The notes beneath the pieces were generated by a model that was given only the letters and a program-made list of their open reading frames with translations, was not told the DNA's origin and did not search any database. A stretch of 64,000 nt of DNA from JAICNG01 sp035249985 (GTDB taxonomy: Bacteria > Gemmatimonadota > Gemmatimonadetes > Gemmatimonadales > Gemmatimonadaceae): assembly GCA_035249985.1 (NCBI GenBank), contig DATFFP010000028.1:87243-151242 (forward strand), read 5' to 3'. This document shows, one piece after another, positions 1-8,392 of this stretch; the first letter of the stretch is position 1; every line of letters starts with the position of its first letter. The position numbers and the translations under genes are program-made.

Positions 1-700
1 TCTCCCGCGCAATCCGCTGCCGGATGATCTCCTCGTTGCGCTCGACCGCACGCGACAGCAGCGTGATCAGCTCGTCGAAGATTTCCTGGTGGCGGTTCGA
101 GATGGTGAGGAGCGACAGGCCCTTTCCGATGATCGGGGCGACGCGCGTGTCTCGCACCTTGCGGTCGATCGCCGTCCCAATGAGGTGCTGCACATCCTCA
201 TCGCGAAGCATCCGTGAGCCGGTGGCCAGCCCGCGCGCCGCCGCGCGCGCGATGCGGCGGCTGTTGTCCGCCTCGGCCAGCCACTGCGCCAGATGCTCGC
301 CGACGCGCCACTCACTGAGGCGAAAGGCAATGACTTCGCGTGAGACGAAATTGCGCTGCACGAAGTTGCCCAGGCTGCGGCCGACCTGATCCTTCCGTGC
401 CGCGACGATAGCGGTGTGCGGAATGGGGATGCCGAGTGGATGCCGGAACAGGGCGGTGACCGCGAACCAGTCCGCGAGACCGCCGATCATGGCCGCTTCC
501 GCCGTCGCGCGCACGAAGCCGAGCCACGGAAACTGCGGCTCGAACAGGCGCGCCACGATGAAGATCGCCGTCGCGAGGAGCAACATCCCCGTCGCGAGCC
601 GCTTCATGTGCTTCAGCTGAGCCTGCTTGAGCGCCTCGTCCTCCGGGCGCATCGGCGGCGGCTCGCGGAGCGAGAATCCCGACACGGGCGCTAGCGTCAT
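1..700 (-). CDS. DUF445 family membrane protein (YjiN-like), C-terminus cut by window edge
   Basis: An open frame runs from an ATG at 700 down to position 2 without a stop, so the C-terminal part lies outside the window. The N-terminus has two hydrophobic segments (about residues 26-45 and 55-75). They are followed by ADWFAVTALFRHPLG and PIPHTAIV, the signature of DUF445, a family of inner-membrane proteins that includes E. coli YjiN and has no established biochemical function. The rest is helical and charged, as in family members. It lies 22 nt downstream of lon on the same strand and may be co-transcribed with it. Family assignment is firm; role unknown. Confidence 0.85.
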   Translation of the reverse strand, partial: MTLAPVSGFSLREPPPMRPEDEALKQAQLKHMKRLATGMLLLATAIFIVARLFEPQFPWLGFVRATAEAAMIGGLADWFAVTALFRHPLGIPIPHTAIVAARKDQVGRSLGNFVQRNFVSREVIAFRLSEWRVGEHLAQWLAEADNSRRIARAAARGLATGSRMLRDEDVQHLIGTAIDRKVRDTRVAPIIGKGLSLLTISNRHQEIFDELITLLSRAVERNEEIIRQRIARE

Positions 701-722
701 GCGCTCGCCGCCCTCTGAGTCG

Positions 723-3200
723 CTATCGCGTCGCCGGCGTTGCCGACTCCACATCGGCGACCGGTCCATCGGCGAGCGCGGGACGCTTGGCCGTTTCCGG
801 CTGCACGTCTGCCGGTGGCTTGTCCGCCGCGATCGCCGTCGGCTGAAGGAGAGCCAGACGCAGCACCTCATCCATCGCCTGCACGAACGTGAACGCCATG
901 TTCGTGCGCACCTCGTCAGGCACATCGCGCAGATCCTTCTCGTTCGATTTCGGGAGGATCACCTCACGCAGGCCGGCACGATATGCGGCGAGCACCTTCT
1001 CCTTCACGCCACCGATCTCCAGCACCTTGCCACGCAGCGTCACCTCGCCGGTCATCGCCACGTCCCGGCGAACGGGCCGATCGCTCAACACACTCGCGAT
1101 GGCGAGTGTGATCGAGATACCGGCGCTCGGGCCGTCCTTCGGGATCGCGCCGGCGGGAAAGTGGATGTGGAGATCGAAATCCTTGAATGCCTTGTCGTCG
1201 ATGTGGAGCTGATCGGCGCGTGAGCGGACGTACGAGTAGCCGGCATCCACCGATTCGCGCATCACTTCGCCGAGCTGCCCGGTCACGATCAATCGGCCCG
1301 AGCCCGGCATCTTCAACGCCTCGATCACCATGAGATCGCCGCCGGTGGACGTCCACGCGAGCCCGGTCACCGCGCCGATCTCGGGCTCCTTCTCCGCCTC
1401 CTCCACCGGGTAGCGCGGAACGCCGAGGATTTCCTCGACCAGGGCGTTGTCGACGACCCAGGCGCCTTCCTCGCCGTCGGCCTTTTTGCGCGCACGCTTG
1501 CGCATGACGGCGGCGACGTTGCGCGAGAAGCCTCGCAGCCCCGCCTCACGAGAGTACCGGCTCGAGACGAAGGTGAGCACCTCGTCCGTGAACTGGAGAT
1601 CCTTGTCGGTGATCCCATGCTCCTCGAACAGCTTCGGGAGCAGGTAGCGCCAGGCGATCTCGACCTTCTCCTCGATCGTGTAGCCCGCGATGCGAATGAC
1701 TTCCATGCGATCGCGCAGCGGCGCCGGAATGTCGAACAGGTTGTTCGCCGTGCAGATGAACAGAATCGCCGATAGATCGAAGGGAAGATTGACGTAGTGG
1801 TCGACGAAGTCGTGGTTCTGCGACGGATCGAGTACCTCGAGCATCGCCGCCGTCGGATCACCCGACGGCCCACCGGCCGACATCTTGTCGATCTCGTCGA
1901 TCATGATGACAGGATCCTTCACGCCGACGCGGCGCAGCGCCTGAATCACCATGCCCGGCATGGCGCCGACGTACGTGCGCCGGTGACCGCGGATCTCGGC
2001 CTCGTCACGCACCCCGCCCACCGAGATGCGCGAGAACTGTCGCCCGATGGACTTCGCGATCGCCTCACCGAGCGACGTCTTTCCCGTTCCCGGAGGGCCG
2101 ACGAAGCAGAGGATCGGGCCGTGCGGATCGCCGCCGCGCAGCTTCCGCACGGCGAGATACTCGATGATGCGCTCCTTCGCTTCGTTCAGCCCGTAGTGCC
2201 GGTTGTCGAGCGCCTCCTGCACCTTCGGAAGCGTGATCTCCTCATCGCCCGAGCGCTTGTGCCAGGGCAGGGCGAGCAGCCAGTCGAGATAATTCCTGAT
2301 GACCTGGTATTCGCTCGACGCCGGCGACAGCATGCGCAGGCGCTCCGTCTCGCGACGTGCCTCCTGCGCGGCTTTGTCGGGCATCTTCGCGTCTTCGATC
2401 TTCTTCAGGAGGTCGAGCGCTTCCTTCTCACCCGGATCGGCTTCACCGAGCTCCGCCTGGATCGCGCGCAGCTGCTGGCGCAGGTAGAACTCGCGCTGGT
2501 GCTGCTCGATCTTCACCTCGGTCTGCCGCTTGATGTCCTCCATGACGCGTGCGCGCGCCACCTCGCGCTCCAGACGCGACAGGACGAACTTGATGCGCTC
2601 GCCGACGTCGAGACGCTGGAGCACCTCGTCCTTGTCGGCGATGCGGAAGTTCATGTTCGTCGCCGCCAGATCGGCGAACCGTCCCGGATCCGACATGTTC
2701 ATCTTCAGGATCGCCGGCACTTCATCCGGGATACGGTCGATCAGCTCGGCGAGCGTCTCCGCCGCCGAGACGAGTCGCGTCATGAGCTCCTCGCCCTGCA
2801 CCGGCTCCGGTGGCGTCTCCTTCGCCGGCTTGACGACCGCGACAGGGAAGGGCTCGTGCGCGTCGATCCCCTCGATCGTGATGCGACGCAGTCCCTGCAG
2901 CGTGATCTGAATGGTTTCGCCGGGCAGGTTGATGCGCTCGTGCACGCGCGCGGCGACGCCGACCCGGCCGACGAACTGCTCGGTGTTGATCGGCTCATCG
3001 TGATCGCCACTGGCGACGACGAGCGCGACGATGAGCCCGTTGTCCTCGTGAGAGCGCAGGATGGCCAGGTTTTCCGGCGCTCCCATCTGCACGGCGATGG
3101 TGCCAAGGGGGTACACGATCGTCGAGCGCAGCGCCATGAGCGGGAGCGTCGGCGGCAGCTCTGACCGGAGAATGTCTTCTTTGCGCGAAGCTTTAGCCAT
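723..3200 (-). CDS. lon: ATP-dependent protease La (Lon)
   Basis: 825 aa, the usual length for LonA. Lon is a cytoplasmic homo-oligomeric AAA+ serine protease that degrades misfolded and regulatory proteins. Order of domains: N-terminal substrate domain (about 10-210), coiled coil, AAA+ module with Walker A GPPGTGKTS at 368-376, and C-terminal peptidase domain. The catalytic dyad is visible: Ser692 in PKDGPSAG and Lys735 in GGVKEK, 43 residues apart exactly as in E. coli (S679/K722). The start at 3200 gives the standard N-terminus with LPLMALRSTIVYPL. A short C-terminal extension rich in Ala, Pro and Asp follows the protease domain. It is transcribed divergently from ffh with a 145-nt gap. 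Confidence 0.98.
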   Translation of the reverse strand: MAKASRKEDILRSELPPTLPLMALRSTIVYPLGTIAVQMGAPENLAILRSHEDNGLIVALVVASGDHDEPINTEQFVGRVGVAARVHERINLPGETIQITLQGLRRITIEGIDAHEPFPVAVVKPAKETPPEPVQGEELMTRLVSAAETLAELIDRIPDEVPAILKMNMSDPGRFADLAATNMNFRIADKDEVLQRLDVGERIKFVLSRLEREVARARVMEDIKRQTEVKIEQHQREFYLRQQLRAIQAELGEADPGEKEALDLLKKIEDAKMPDKAAQEARRETERLRMLSPASSEYQVIRNYLDWLLALPWHKRSGDEEITLPKVQEALDNRHYGLNEAKERIIEYLAVRKLRGGDPHGPILCFVGPPGTGKTSLGEAIAKSIGRQFSRISVGGVRDEAEIRGHRRTYVGAMPGMVIQALRRVGVKDPVIMIDEIDKMSAGGPSGDPTAAMLEVLDPSQNHDFVDHYVNLPFDLSAILFICTANNLFDIPAPLRDRMEVIRIAGYTIEEKVEIAWRYLLPKLFEEHGITDKDLQFTDEVLTFVSSRYSREAGLRGFSRNVAAVMRKRARKKADGEEGAWVVDNALVEEILGVPRYPVEEAEKEPEIGAVTGLAWTSTGGDLMVIEALKMPGSGRLIVTGQLGEVMRESVDAGYSYVRSRADQLHIDDKAFKDFDLHIHFPAGAIPKDGPSAGISITLAIASVLSDRPVRRDVAMTGEVTLRGKVLEIGGVKEKVLAAYRAGLREVILPKSNEKDLRDVPDEVRTNMAFTFVQAMDEVLRLALLQPTAIAADKPPADVQPETAKRPALADGPVADVESATPATR

Positions 3201-3345
3201 CGGTGGCTGGAAAGGGTTTACAAAAGTAACGCCTCATCCGCGCGGATGGTGGGGCCCAGCCCAGGCTTCGGGGCGAAAGGTCACCGTAGCTCCGGCGGGC
3301 CCAGGGCCTTGGCCCTTGGGCCGCGCCGTCAATAGCTTTCCTTCG

Positions 3346-4674
3346 ATGTTTGACGAACTCTCTGAAAAGCTCGACGCCGTCTTCGCGCGGCTGCGCGGCC
3401 GAGGCGTTCTTACCGAAAGCGACATCAAGGAGGGGCTGCGCGAGGTGCGCCGCGTCCTCCTCGAGGCTGACGTCAACTTCCAGCTCACGCGCGAGTTCCT
3501 CGAGCGCGTCGAGAAAAAGGCCGTCGGAGTCGCCGCGCTCAAGACGGTCTCCCCAGGGCAACAGCTCGTCAAGATCGTGCACGACGAGCTGGCCGCCATG
3601 CTCGGTGAGCGTCGCGAGGGGCTGCGCCTCAGCACCGTACCCCCCACCATCGTGCTCATGGTGGGCCTGCAGGGATCCGGCAAGACGACGACCGCGGCCA
3701 AGCTTGCCCGTCGCCTCAAGAACGAAGGGCGCACCGTCCGGCTGATCGCCGCCGATGTCTATCGTCCGGCAGCGATCGATCAGCTCGAGACCCTCGGCAA
3801 GCAGCTCGAGATTCCAGTATACGCCGAACGCGACAGCCAGGACGTGGTTCGCATCGCGCGCCATGGAATCGACGAAGCCCGTCGCGCGCGCGACCGCGTG
3901 GTGATCGTCGATACTGCCGGCCGTCTCCAGATCGATGAGGAGATGATGGCCGAGCTCGAGCGACTGAAGGACACCGTTCATCCCGACGAGATCCTGCTGG
4001 TCGCCGATGGCATGACCGGTCAGGACGCGGTGAAGATCGCGAAGGGCTTCGACGACCGGCTCGGGGTCACCGGTGTCGTCCTGACGAAGATGGATGGCGA
4101 CGCGCGCGGTGGCGCGGCGCTTTCGATCTACGGCGTGACGAAGAAGCCGATCAAATACGTCGGCGTCGGCGAGAAGCTCGATGCGCTGGACGAGTTTCAC
4201 CCCGAGCGCATGGCGGGGCGCATTCTCCAGATGGGCGACATCGTGTCGCTCGTCGAGAAGGCCCAGGGCGCGTTCGACGCGGACGAGGCCAAGCGCCTCG
4301 AGAAGAAAGTCCGGAAGGAGGGGATGGACCTCCAGGACTTCCTGACGGCGATGAAGCAGATCCAGAAGATGGGACCGCTCGAGGGACTCCTCGGTTTGTT
4401 GCCTGGCGTCAACATGAAGGCGCTGAAGCAGGCGAAGGTGGACCCGAAGCGGATGCGCCATCTCGAGGCGATCGTGCTGTCGATGACTCCGGAAGAGCGC
4501 CGCCAGCCGGGAATCATCAACGGCTCCCGCCGCGCCCGAATCGCGAAGGGCGCGGGCCGGCCGACCAGCGAGGTGAACAAGCTGCTCGACCAGTTCCGGG
4601 ACATGCAGAAGATGATGAAGAAAATGGCGAAGGGTGGGATGCGGCCGCCGCCGTCCATGTTCGGGATGAGATAG
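3346..4674 (+). CDS. ffh: Signal recognition particle protein Ffh
   Basis: 442 aa GTPase that binds signal sequences and 4.5S RNA and delivers ribosome-nascent-chain complexes to FtsY at the inner membrane. The N-domain begins MFDELSEKLDAVF, the reason for choosing the ATG at 3346 although the frame stays open further upstream. G-domain motifs: GLQGSGKTT at 107-115, DTAGR from residue 189 and TKMDGDARGG from residue 247. The C-terminal M domain is methionine-rich and ends in GMRPPPSMFGMR. A GC-rich imperfect hairpin lies in the leader at about 3298-3320. Downstream a near-perfect 42-bp-arm palindrome separates it from rpsP. Confidence 0.98.
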   Translation: MFDELSEKLDAVFARLRGRGVLTESDIKEGLREVRRVLLEADVNFQLTREFLERVEKKAVGVAALKTVSPGQQLVKIVHDELAAMLGERREGLRLSTVPPTIVLMVGLQGSGKTTTAAKLARRLKNEGRTVRLIAADVYRPAAIDQLETLGKQLEIPVYAERDSQDVVRIARHGIDEARRARDRVVIVDTAGRLQIDEEMMAELERLKDTVHPDEILLVADGMTGQDAVKIAKGFDDRLGVTGVVLTKMDGDARGGAALSIYGVTKKPIKYVGVGEKLDALDEFHPERMAGRILQMGDIVSLVEKAQGAFDADEAKRLEKKVRKEGMDLQDFLTAMKQIQKMGPLEGLLGLLPGVNMKALKQAKVDPKRMRHLEAIVLSMTPEERRQPGIINGSRRARIAKGAGRPTSEVNKLLDQFRDMQKMMKKMAKGGMRPPPSMFGMR

Positions 4675-4703
4675 GTCGGTATCGCACGGGGCTAACTGCA
4701 TCA

Positions 4704-4788
4704 CCACAGAGGCACAGAGGACACGGAGAACGGCGACTGCACAGGCCCTGTGCAGTCGCCGTTCTCCGTGTCCTCTGTGACTCTGTGG
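4704..4788. repeat. Long perfect-type palindrome (42-bp arms) downstream of ffh
   Basis: Left arm 4704-4745 and right arm 4747-4788 are reverse complements with one mismatch and a single central base. The outer part is built from the roughly 8-nt repeats CACAGAGG, CACAGAGG, ACACGGAG. The transcript would fold into one very long hairpin, without a U-run afterwards. It lies 29 nt after the ffh stop and 130 nt before rpsP. It may act as a transcript end or processing site; it belongs with the other palindromes of this window by design, not by sequence. Confidence 0.9.
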
Positions 4789-4918
4789 CTAATGCCGTTG
4801 GCCGCTGCCACTCTCGTCGCTAGATTAAGCGACACCCCAGGTGCGTGCCGGAGATGCCGGCTATCGCGAGGAGCCTGGCGCAGCGCAGAACGATCTTCCT
4901 AACGAGGAGCACGGTTCC

Positions 4919-5224
4919 ATGGCAGTGAAAATCCGTCTCCGGCGCGTCGGCCGGAAAAAGAGCCCGTTGTACCGCATTGTCGTCGCCGAGAGCACGAGCC
5001 CGCGCGATGGCAAGTTCATCGAGATTATTGGACAGTATGCGCCTCGTTTGTCAGCCGATGCGCTGAAGATCGACAGCGCCCGCGCCAATCACTGGCTCGA
5101 GCATGGCGCGCAGCCCTCGGATACCGTGCGCTCGCTCCTTCGGCGAGCCGGGATCCTCAAGCAGCGCCACGAGGCTCGCCTCGCGCGCAAGCTGCAGTCG
5201 AAGGCAGTCCCGGTCGCCGAGTAG
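4919..5224 (+). CDS. rpsP: 30S ribosomal protein S16
   Basis: 101 aa, begins MAVKIRLRRVGRKKSPLYRIVVA, the canonical S16 N-terminus, with DGKFIEIIGQYAP and the helical C-terminus after it. The ATG at 4919 follows GAGGAG at 4904-4909; the longer upstream frame is not needed. S16 binds 16S rRNA in the body of the small subunit and is needed for 30S assembly. It opens the rpsP-rimM-trmD block; no KH-domain gene sits between rpsP and rimM as is seen in some phyla. Confidence 0.98.
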   Translation: MAVKIRLRRVGRKKSPLYRIVVAESTSPRDGKFIEIIGQYAPRLSADALKIDSARANHWLEHGAQPSDTVRSLLRRAGILKQRHEARLARKLQSKAVPVAE

Positions 5225-5249
5225 CGCGACTCACGCGCTTCACCGCGCC

Positions 5250-5783
5250 GTGGCCACGCGCGAAGATCTGGTTGTCGTCGGCCGAGTGCGTCGGCCGCAT
5301 GGCGTGCGCGGCGAAGTGTTGATCGAGCCTCTGACGGACGAGCCGGATGCGGTCTACGCATCCGGCCGTCGCGTTTTCGGGGGTACGAGCGAGGGTCCGA
5401 TGAACGACGAGGCGCCGACGCTCACCGTCATCGAGACGCGGCCGTTCAAGGACGGGCTCCTCGTCCGCTTCGAGCAGATAGGCGATCGCACCGCCGCGGA
5501 GCTGTGGAACGGACGCCTTCTCTTCGTGCCGGAGGACGAGCTGGCGCCGCTCGGGGAAGGTGAGATCTACCAGCACGAGCTCAAGGGAATGACCGTCGAG
5601 CTCTCGTCAGGCGAGGTCGTGGGAACCGTCGCCGACGTCTTCGAGGTTCCTCAGGGATTGCTGCTCGACGTCGCGCGCGAGCGCGGAACGGTGCTCGTCC
5701 CCTTTTCCGGCGAGATCGTTATCGACGTCGACCGGACGAGGCGCGTCGTGCGGATCGATCCGCCGGCAGGGTTGCTCGAGTAA
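5250..5783 (+). CDS. rimM: 16S rRNA processing factor RimM
   Basis: 177 aa from a GTG at 5250, 25 nt after rpsP. RimM binds S19 and helps mature the 30S head. The N-terminal RimM domain starts LVVVGRVRRPHGVRGEVLIEPL, and the C-terminal PRC-barrel half contains YQHELKGMTVELSSGEVVGTV and VLVPF. Upstream in-frame codons encode the antisense-like tail of rpsP, so GTG 5250 is the sensible start and gives a normal RimM length. Its stop TAA overlaps the trmD ATG by one base (TAATG), indicating translational coupling. Confidence 0.95.
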   Translation: MATREDLVVVGRVRRPHGVRGEVLIEPLTDEPDAVYASGRRVFGGTSEGPMNDEAPTLTVIETRPFKDGLLVRFEQIGDRTAAELWNGRLLFVPEDELAPLGEGEIYQHELKGMTVELSSGEVVGTVADVFEVPQGLLLDVARERGTVLVPFSGEIVIDVDRTRRVVRIDPPAGLLE

Positions 5784-6451
5784 TGCTGCGCGTCACCGTC
5801 GTCACCATCTTTCCCGAGTTCTTTCAGGCCCCGCTCTCGTTGAGCATCCCGGCCAAGGCCGCGCAGGCGGGCTCGGTCGAGTACCGCGTGGTCGATCTCC
5901 GCGAATTCACCCACGACCGCCACCGGACGGTGGACGACTATCCGTACGGCGGCGGCCCGGGCATGGTGATGAAGCCCGAGCCTTTCTTCGAGGCCGTCGA
6001 GTCCCTCGGCGCGGCCGCCCCGATCATTCTCGTCTCCGCACGCGGGACGCCCTTTACCCAGGCCGATGCACGCCGATACGCCGAGGGCCGTGAGCTGACG
6101 ATCCTGTGTGGCCACTACAAGGACGTCGATCAGCGCGTCGCCGACCATCTGGCGACGGAAGAGGTGTCGTTAGGCCCGTTCGTGCTGAGCGGCGGCGAGC
6201 CGGCCGCGCTCGCCATTGTCGACGCGACGGTTCGGTTGCTCCCCGGCGCCATGTCCGACCACGAGAGTGCCTACACCGACTCCCACTGGGAGGACGGGTT
6301 GAGCGCACCGAGCTATACCCGCCCGCCGGTATTTCGGGGGCTCGCGGTCCCTGAGGTGCTGTTGTCCGGCGATCACGCGCGCATCGCGGCCTGGAGGCGT
6401 GCCGAGGCGGCGCGTCTCACTGAGGAGCGGCGGAGCGAGCCTCGAGCATGA
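5783..6451 (+). CDS. trmD: tRNA (guanine-N1)-methyltransferase TrmD
   Basis: 222 aa SPOUT-family enzyme that makes m1G37 in tRNAs read by GGN anticodon-adjacent contexts and prevents +1 frameshifts. Visible motifs: VTIFPEFF at the N-terminus, DDYPYGGGPGMVMKPEP, and the trefoil-knot SAM site around LSGGEPAALAIVDA. The C-terminal domain with SDHESAYTDSHWEDGLSAPSYTRPP matches the family. It uses a rare TTA codon in the sequence CGTTAGGC at 6168-6175. Its stop overlaps the next gene by ATGA, so the aldehyde dehydrogenase after it is translationally coupled. Confidence 0.97.
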   Translation: MLRVTVVTIFPEFFQAPLSLSIPAKAAQAGSVEYRVVDLREFTHDRHRTVDDYPYGGGPGMVMKPEPFFEAVESLGAAAPIILVSARGTPFTQADARRYAEGRELTILCGHYKDVDQRVADHLATEEVSLGPFVLSGGEPAALAIVDATVRLLPGAMSDHESAYTDSHWEDGLSAPSYTRPPVFRGLAVPEVLLSGDHARIAAWRRAEAARLTEERRSEPRA

Positions 6452-7830
6452 AGTCGATCGACCCTGCGACTGGCGAGGTCCTGGCGACGTTCGAGACACA
6501 CACCGCCGAGCAGGTCGACGCGCGCGTTGCACGTGCCCAGGATGCGTGGCGGAGTTGGCGCACGAGGCCCTTCGCCGAGCGGGCCAGGATCATGATCAGG
6601 GCGGCAGAGCTCCTCGAGGCCGGCCGTGCCGAGCTAGGTCGCCTCATGACGCGAGAGATGGGGAAACCCATTCGCGCCGCCATGGAGGAGGCCGCGAAAT
6701 GCGCGACCGCGTGCCGCTACTATGCTCTCAACGCCGAACGGCACCTCGCGCGACGCGAGGTGCGAACCGAGAGCGGGGAGAGCTTCGTTCTCTTTCAGCC
6801 GCTCGGTGTCGTGCTCGCCGTGATGCCGTGGAATTTCCCGTTCTGGCAAGTCTTCCGATTCGCGGCGCCAGCGCTCATGGCGGGCAACGCCGGCCTGCTC
6901 AAGCATGCCTCGAACGTCCCTCAGTGCGCGCTCGCCATCGAGGACGTGCTGAGGCGTGCCGGGCTTCCCGACGGTGTATTCCAGACCCTGCTGATCGGTT
7001 CCGACGCTGTCGCTCCCCTGATCGCGGACGCGCGTATCGCAGCGGTAACGCTTACCGGAAGCGAAGCAGCGGGGCGGGACGTTGGAGCACGCGCCGGCCG
7101 GGAGATCAAGCCCAGTGTCCTCGAGCTCGGCGGAAGCGATCCGTTCATCGTTATGCCGTCGGCGCCACTCGAAGAAGCAGTGGAGACGGCTGTGCGAGCG
7201 CGCACCGTCAACAATGGGCAGTCGTGCATTGCCGCCAAGCGGTTCATCGTTCACGAAGCGATCTTCGACGCGTTCGCCAAGCGGTTCGTCGAGCGAATGA
7301 GAGCGCTTCCGGTGGGCAACCCGCTCGATGAGAAGACCGAGATCGGCCCGCTCGCGACGGCTCGGATTCTTACCGATCTCGATGACCAGGTGAAGCGCGC
7401 GGTTGCTCGAGGCGCGCGCGTGCTAACCGGGGGTCGGCGACTCGAGCGGCCGGGAAACTTCTACGAGCCCACCGTTCTCGTCGACGTGTCGGAAGACTCG
7501 CCAGCTGCGCGTGAAGAGCTCTTTGGCCCGGTCGCGCCCCTGTTCCGCGCGCGGGACCTCGCCCACGCGATCCGCATGGCGAACGCATCCACGTTCGGCC
7601 TCGGCGCCGCGGCATGGACGAGCGACCCGAAGGAACGGGAGCAGCTCATCGACGAGCTCGAGTCGGGGACGGTGGCCATCAACGGGATGGTCGCCAGCGA
7701 TACGCGCTTGCCCTTTGGTGGAATCAAGCGCTCGGGATACGGGCGGGAGTTGGGCGAAGAGGGGATTCGCGCGTTCGTGAACGTGAAGACGGTGCGCGTT
7801 GGCGTGACGAGCTCGGCGCGCACCGAATGA
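6448..7830 (+). CDS. NAD(P)-dependent aldehyde dehydrogenase, Sad-type (succinate semialdehyde dehydrogenase-like)
   Basis: 460 aa ALDH superfamily enzyme oxidising an aldehyde to a carboxylate. The catalytic base Glu226 (LELGGSDPF) and nucleophile Cys260 (NNGQSCIAAKRF) are 34 residues apart, the standard spacing. MPWNFPFWQVFR and LPFGGIKRSGYGRELG are further family hallmarks. The short form and the GKPIRAAMEEAAKCA segment resemble E. coli Sad (YneI), which uses succinate semialdehyde; substrate here is inferred. The ATG overlaps the trmD stop (ATGA), an unusual place for a metabolic gene: it splits trmD from rplS, which are normally adjacent. Confidence 0.9.
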   Translation: MKSIDPATGEVLATFETHTAEQVDARVARAQDAWRSWRTRPFAERARIMIRAAELLEAGRAELGRLMTREMGKPIRAAMEEAAKCATACRYYALNAERHLARREVRTESGESFVLFQPLGVVLAVMPWNFPFWQVFRFAAPALMAGNAGLLKHASNVPQCALAIEDVLRRAGLPDGVFQTLLIGSDAVAPLIADARIAAVTLTGSEAAGRDVGARAGREIKPSVLELGGSDPFIVMPSAPLEEAVETAVRARTVNNGQSCIAAKRFIVHEAIFDAFAKRFVERMRALPVGNPLDEKTEIGPLATARILTDLDDQVKRAVARGARVLTGGRRLERPGNFYEPTVLVDVSEDSPAAREELFGPVAPLFRARDLAHAIRMANASTFGLGAAAWTSDPKEREQLIDELESGTVAINGMVASDTRLPFGGIKRSGYGRELGEEGIRAFVNVKTVRVGVTSSARTE

Positions 7831-7833
7831 AGT

Positions 7834-7916
7834 CAAAGACGTCAGATGTCAGAATGCAGCTACAGCGATGCTCATGCTGAACGCGGTATTGTGACATCTG
7901 ACGTCTTTGCCTTTTT
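7834..7916. terminator. Inverted repeat with T-run between convergent genes
   Basis: Eighteen-bp perfect arms, CAAAGACGTCAGATGTCA at 7834-7851 and its complement at 7892-7909, enclose a 40-nt loop. CCTTTTT follows at 7910-7916, so on the plus strand it can end the trmD-ALDH transcript. The arm starts three bases after the ALDH stop and ends 14 bases before the SWIM gene stop, so it fills the convergent gap. Probably a terminator. Confidence 0.75.
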
Positions 7917-7923
7917 CTGCTCG

Positions 7924-8250
7924 TCAGGCAGCCCGCGTCGTCGCGGAGGTGGAGCCGCTGCCCCGGAGTGCCGCTACCAGCTGGCCGAGCGCTCCCACGA
8001 CACCCTCATTGCCCTCCCGCAGCAGCGCGGCAAGGATGTGCTTGCATACCTGCTCTCGCCACAGGTGATCGCCGCAGTCGCATCGCGGCTGATTGGCGCC
8101 GTAGAGGTCGACCCAGTGGGTCACCGTCCCTCCCGACACCTGGTACTGACCGTGCCCGATCCGCTGCGTACGCAGCGCCAGGCTCCGCTCGAGCCGCGGC
8201 AAGTCGATGCCGTTCGCGGCGAGCTCCACGTGGTGGTTCCACATCGCCAT
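7924..8250 (-). CDS. SWIM zinc-finger protein
   Basis: 108 aa. Its C-terminal half carries the SWIM pattern C-x-C-x(n)-C-x-H: Cys57, Cys59, Cys69 and His71 within RCDCGDHLWREQVCKHILAA. SWIM domains are zinc-binding modules for DNA or protein contacts. The protein has nothing else recognisable, so its role is open. The start at 8250 is chosen because AAGGAG lies just upstream (minus strand, 8254-8259); the frame continues further but without a better site. It converges with the ALDH gene and lies downstream of the receiver-HisKA gene, separated by a tandem repeat. Confidence 0.8.
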   Translation of the reverse strand: MAMWNHHVELAANGIDLPRLERSLALRTQRIGHGQYQVSGGTVTHWVDLYGANQPRCDCGDHLWREQVCKHILAALLREGNEGVVGALGQLVAALRGSGSTSATTRAA

Positions 8251-8330
8251 CTGCTCCTTGCACTCGTCCGACCTGATTATCCGTGAACGGGATCTTGTAC
8301 ACCCAAGGCGAGGAAAGGTGCTCGACAAAT

Positions 8331-8390
8331 GGCGCTGGAGAAGCGCTGAGGGCGCTGGAGGAGCGCTGAGGGCGCTGGAGAAGCGCTGCG
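8331..8390. repeat. Three tandem 20-bp units (10-nt sub-period) after a stop codon
   Basis: Units GGCGCTGGAG(A/G)AGCGCTGAG occupy 8331-8350, 8351-8370 and 8371-8390; each contains the self-complementary AGCGCT. The last unit ends two bases before the stop codon of the receiver-HisKA gene. The core GCGCTGGAG is also the unit of the repeat that has entered the ABC exporter gene at 62204-62349. Confidence 0.9.
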
Positions 8391-8392
8391 CC

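Noticed and set aside
1797..3164. Long plus-strand open frame of 455 codons
   Set aside because: It is antisense to lon, which has all catalytic motifs; the frame is a by-product of GC-rich codon use.
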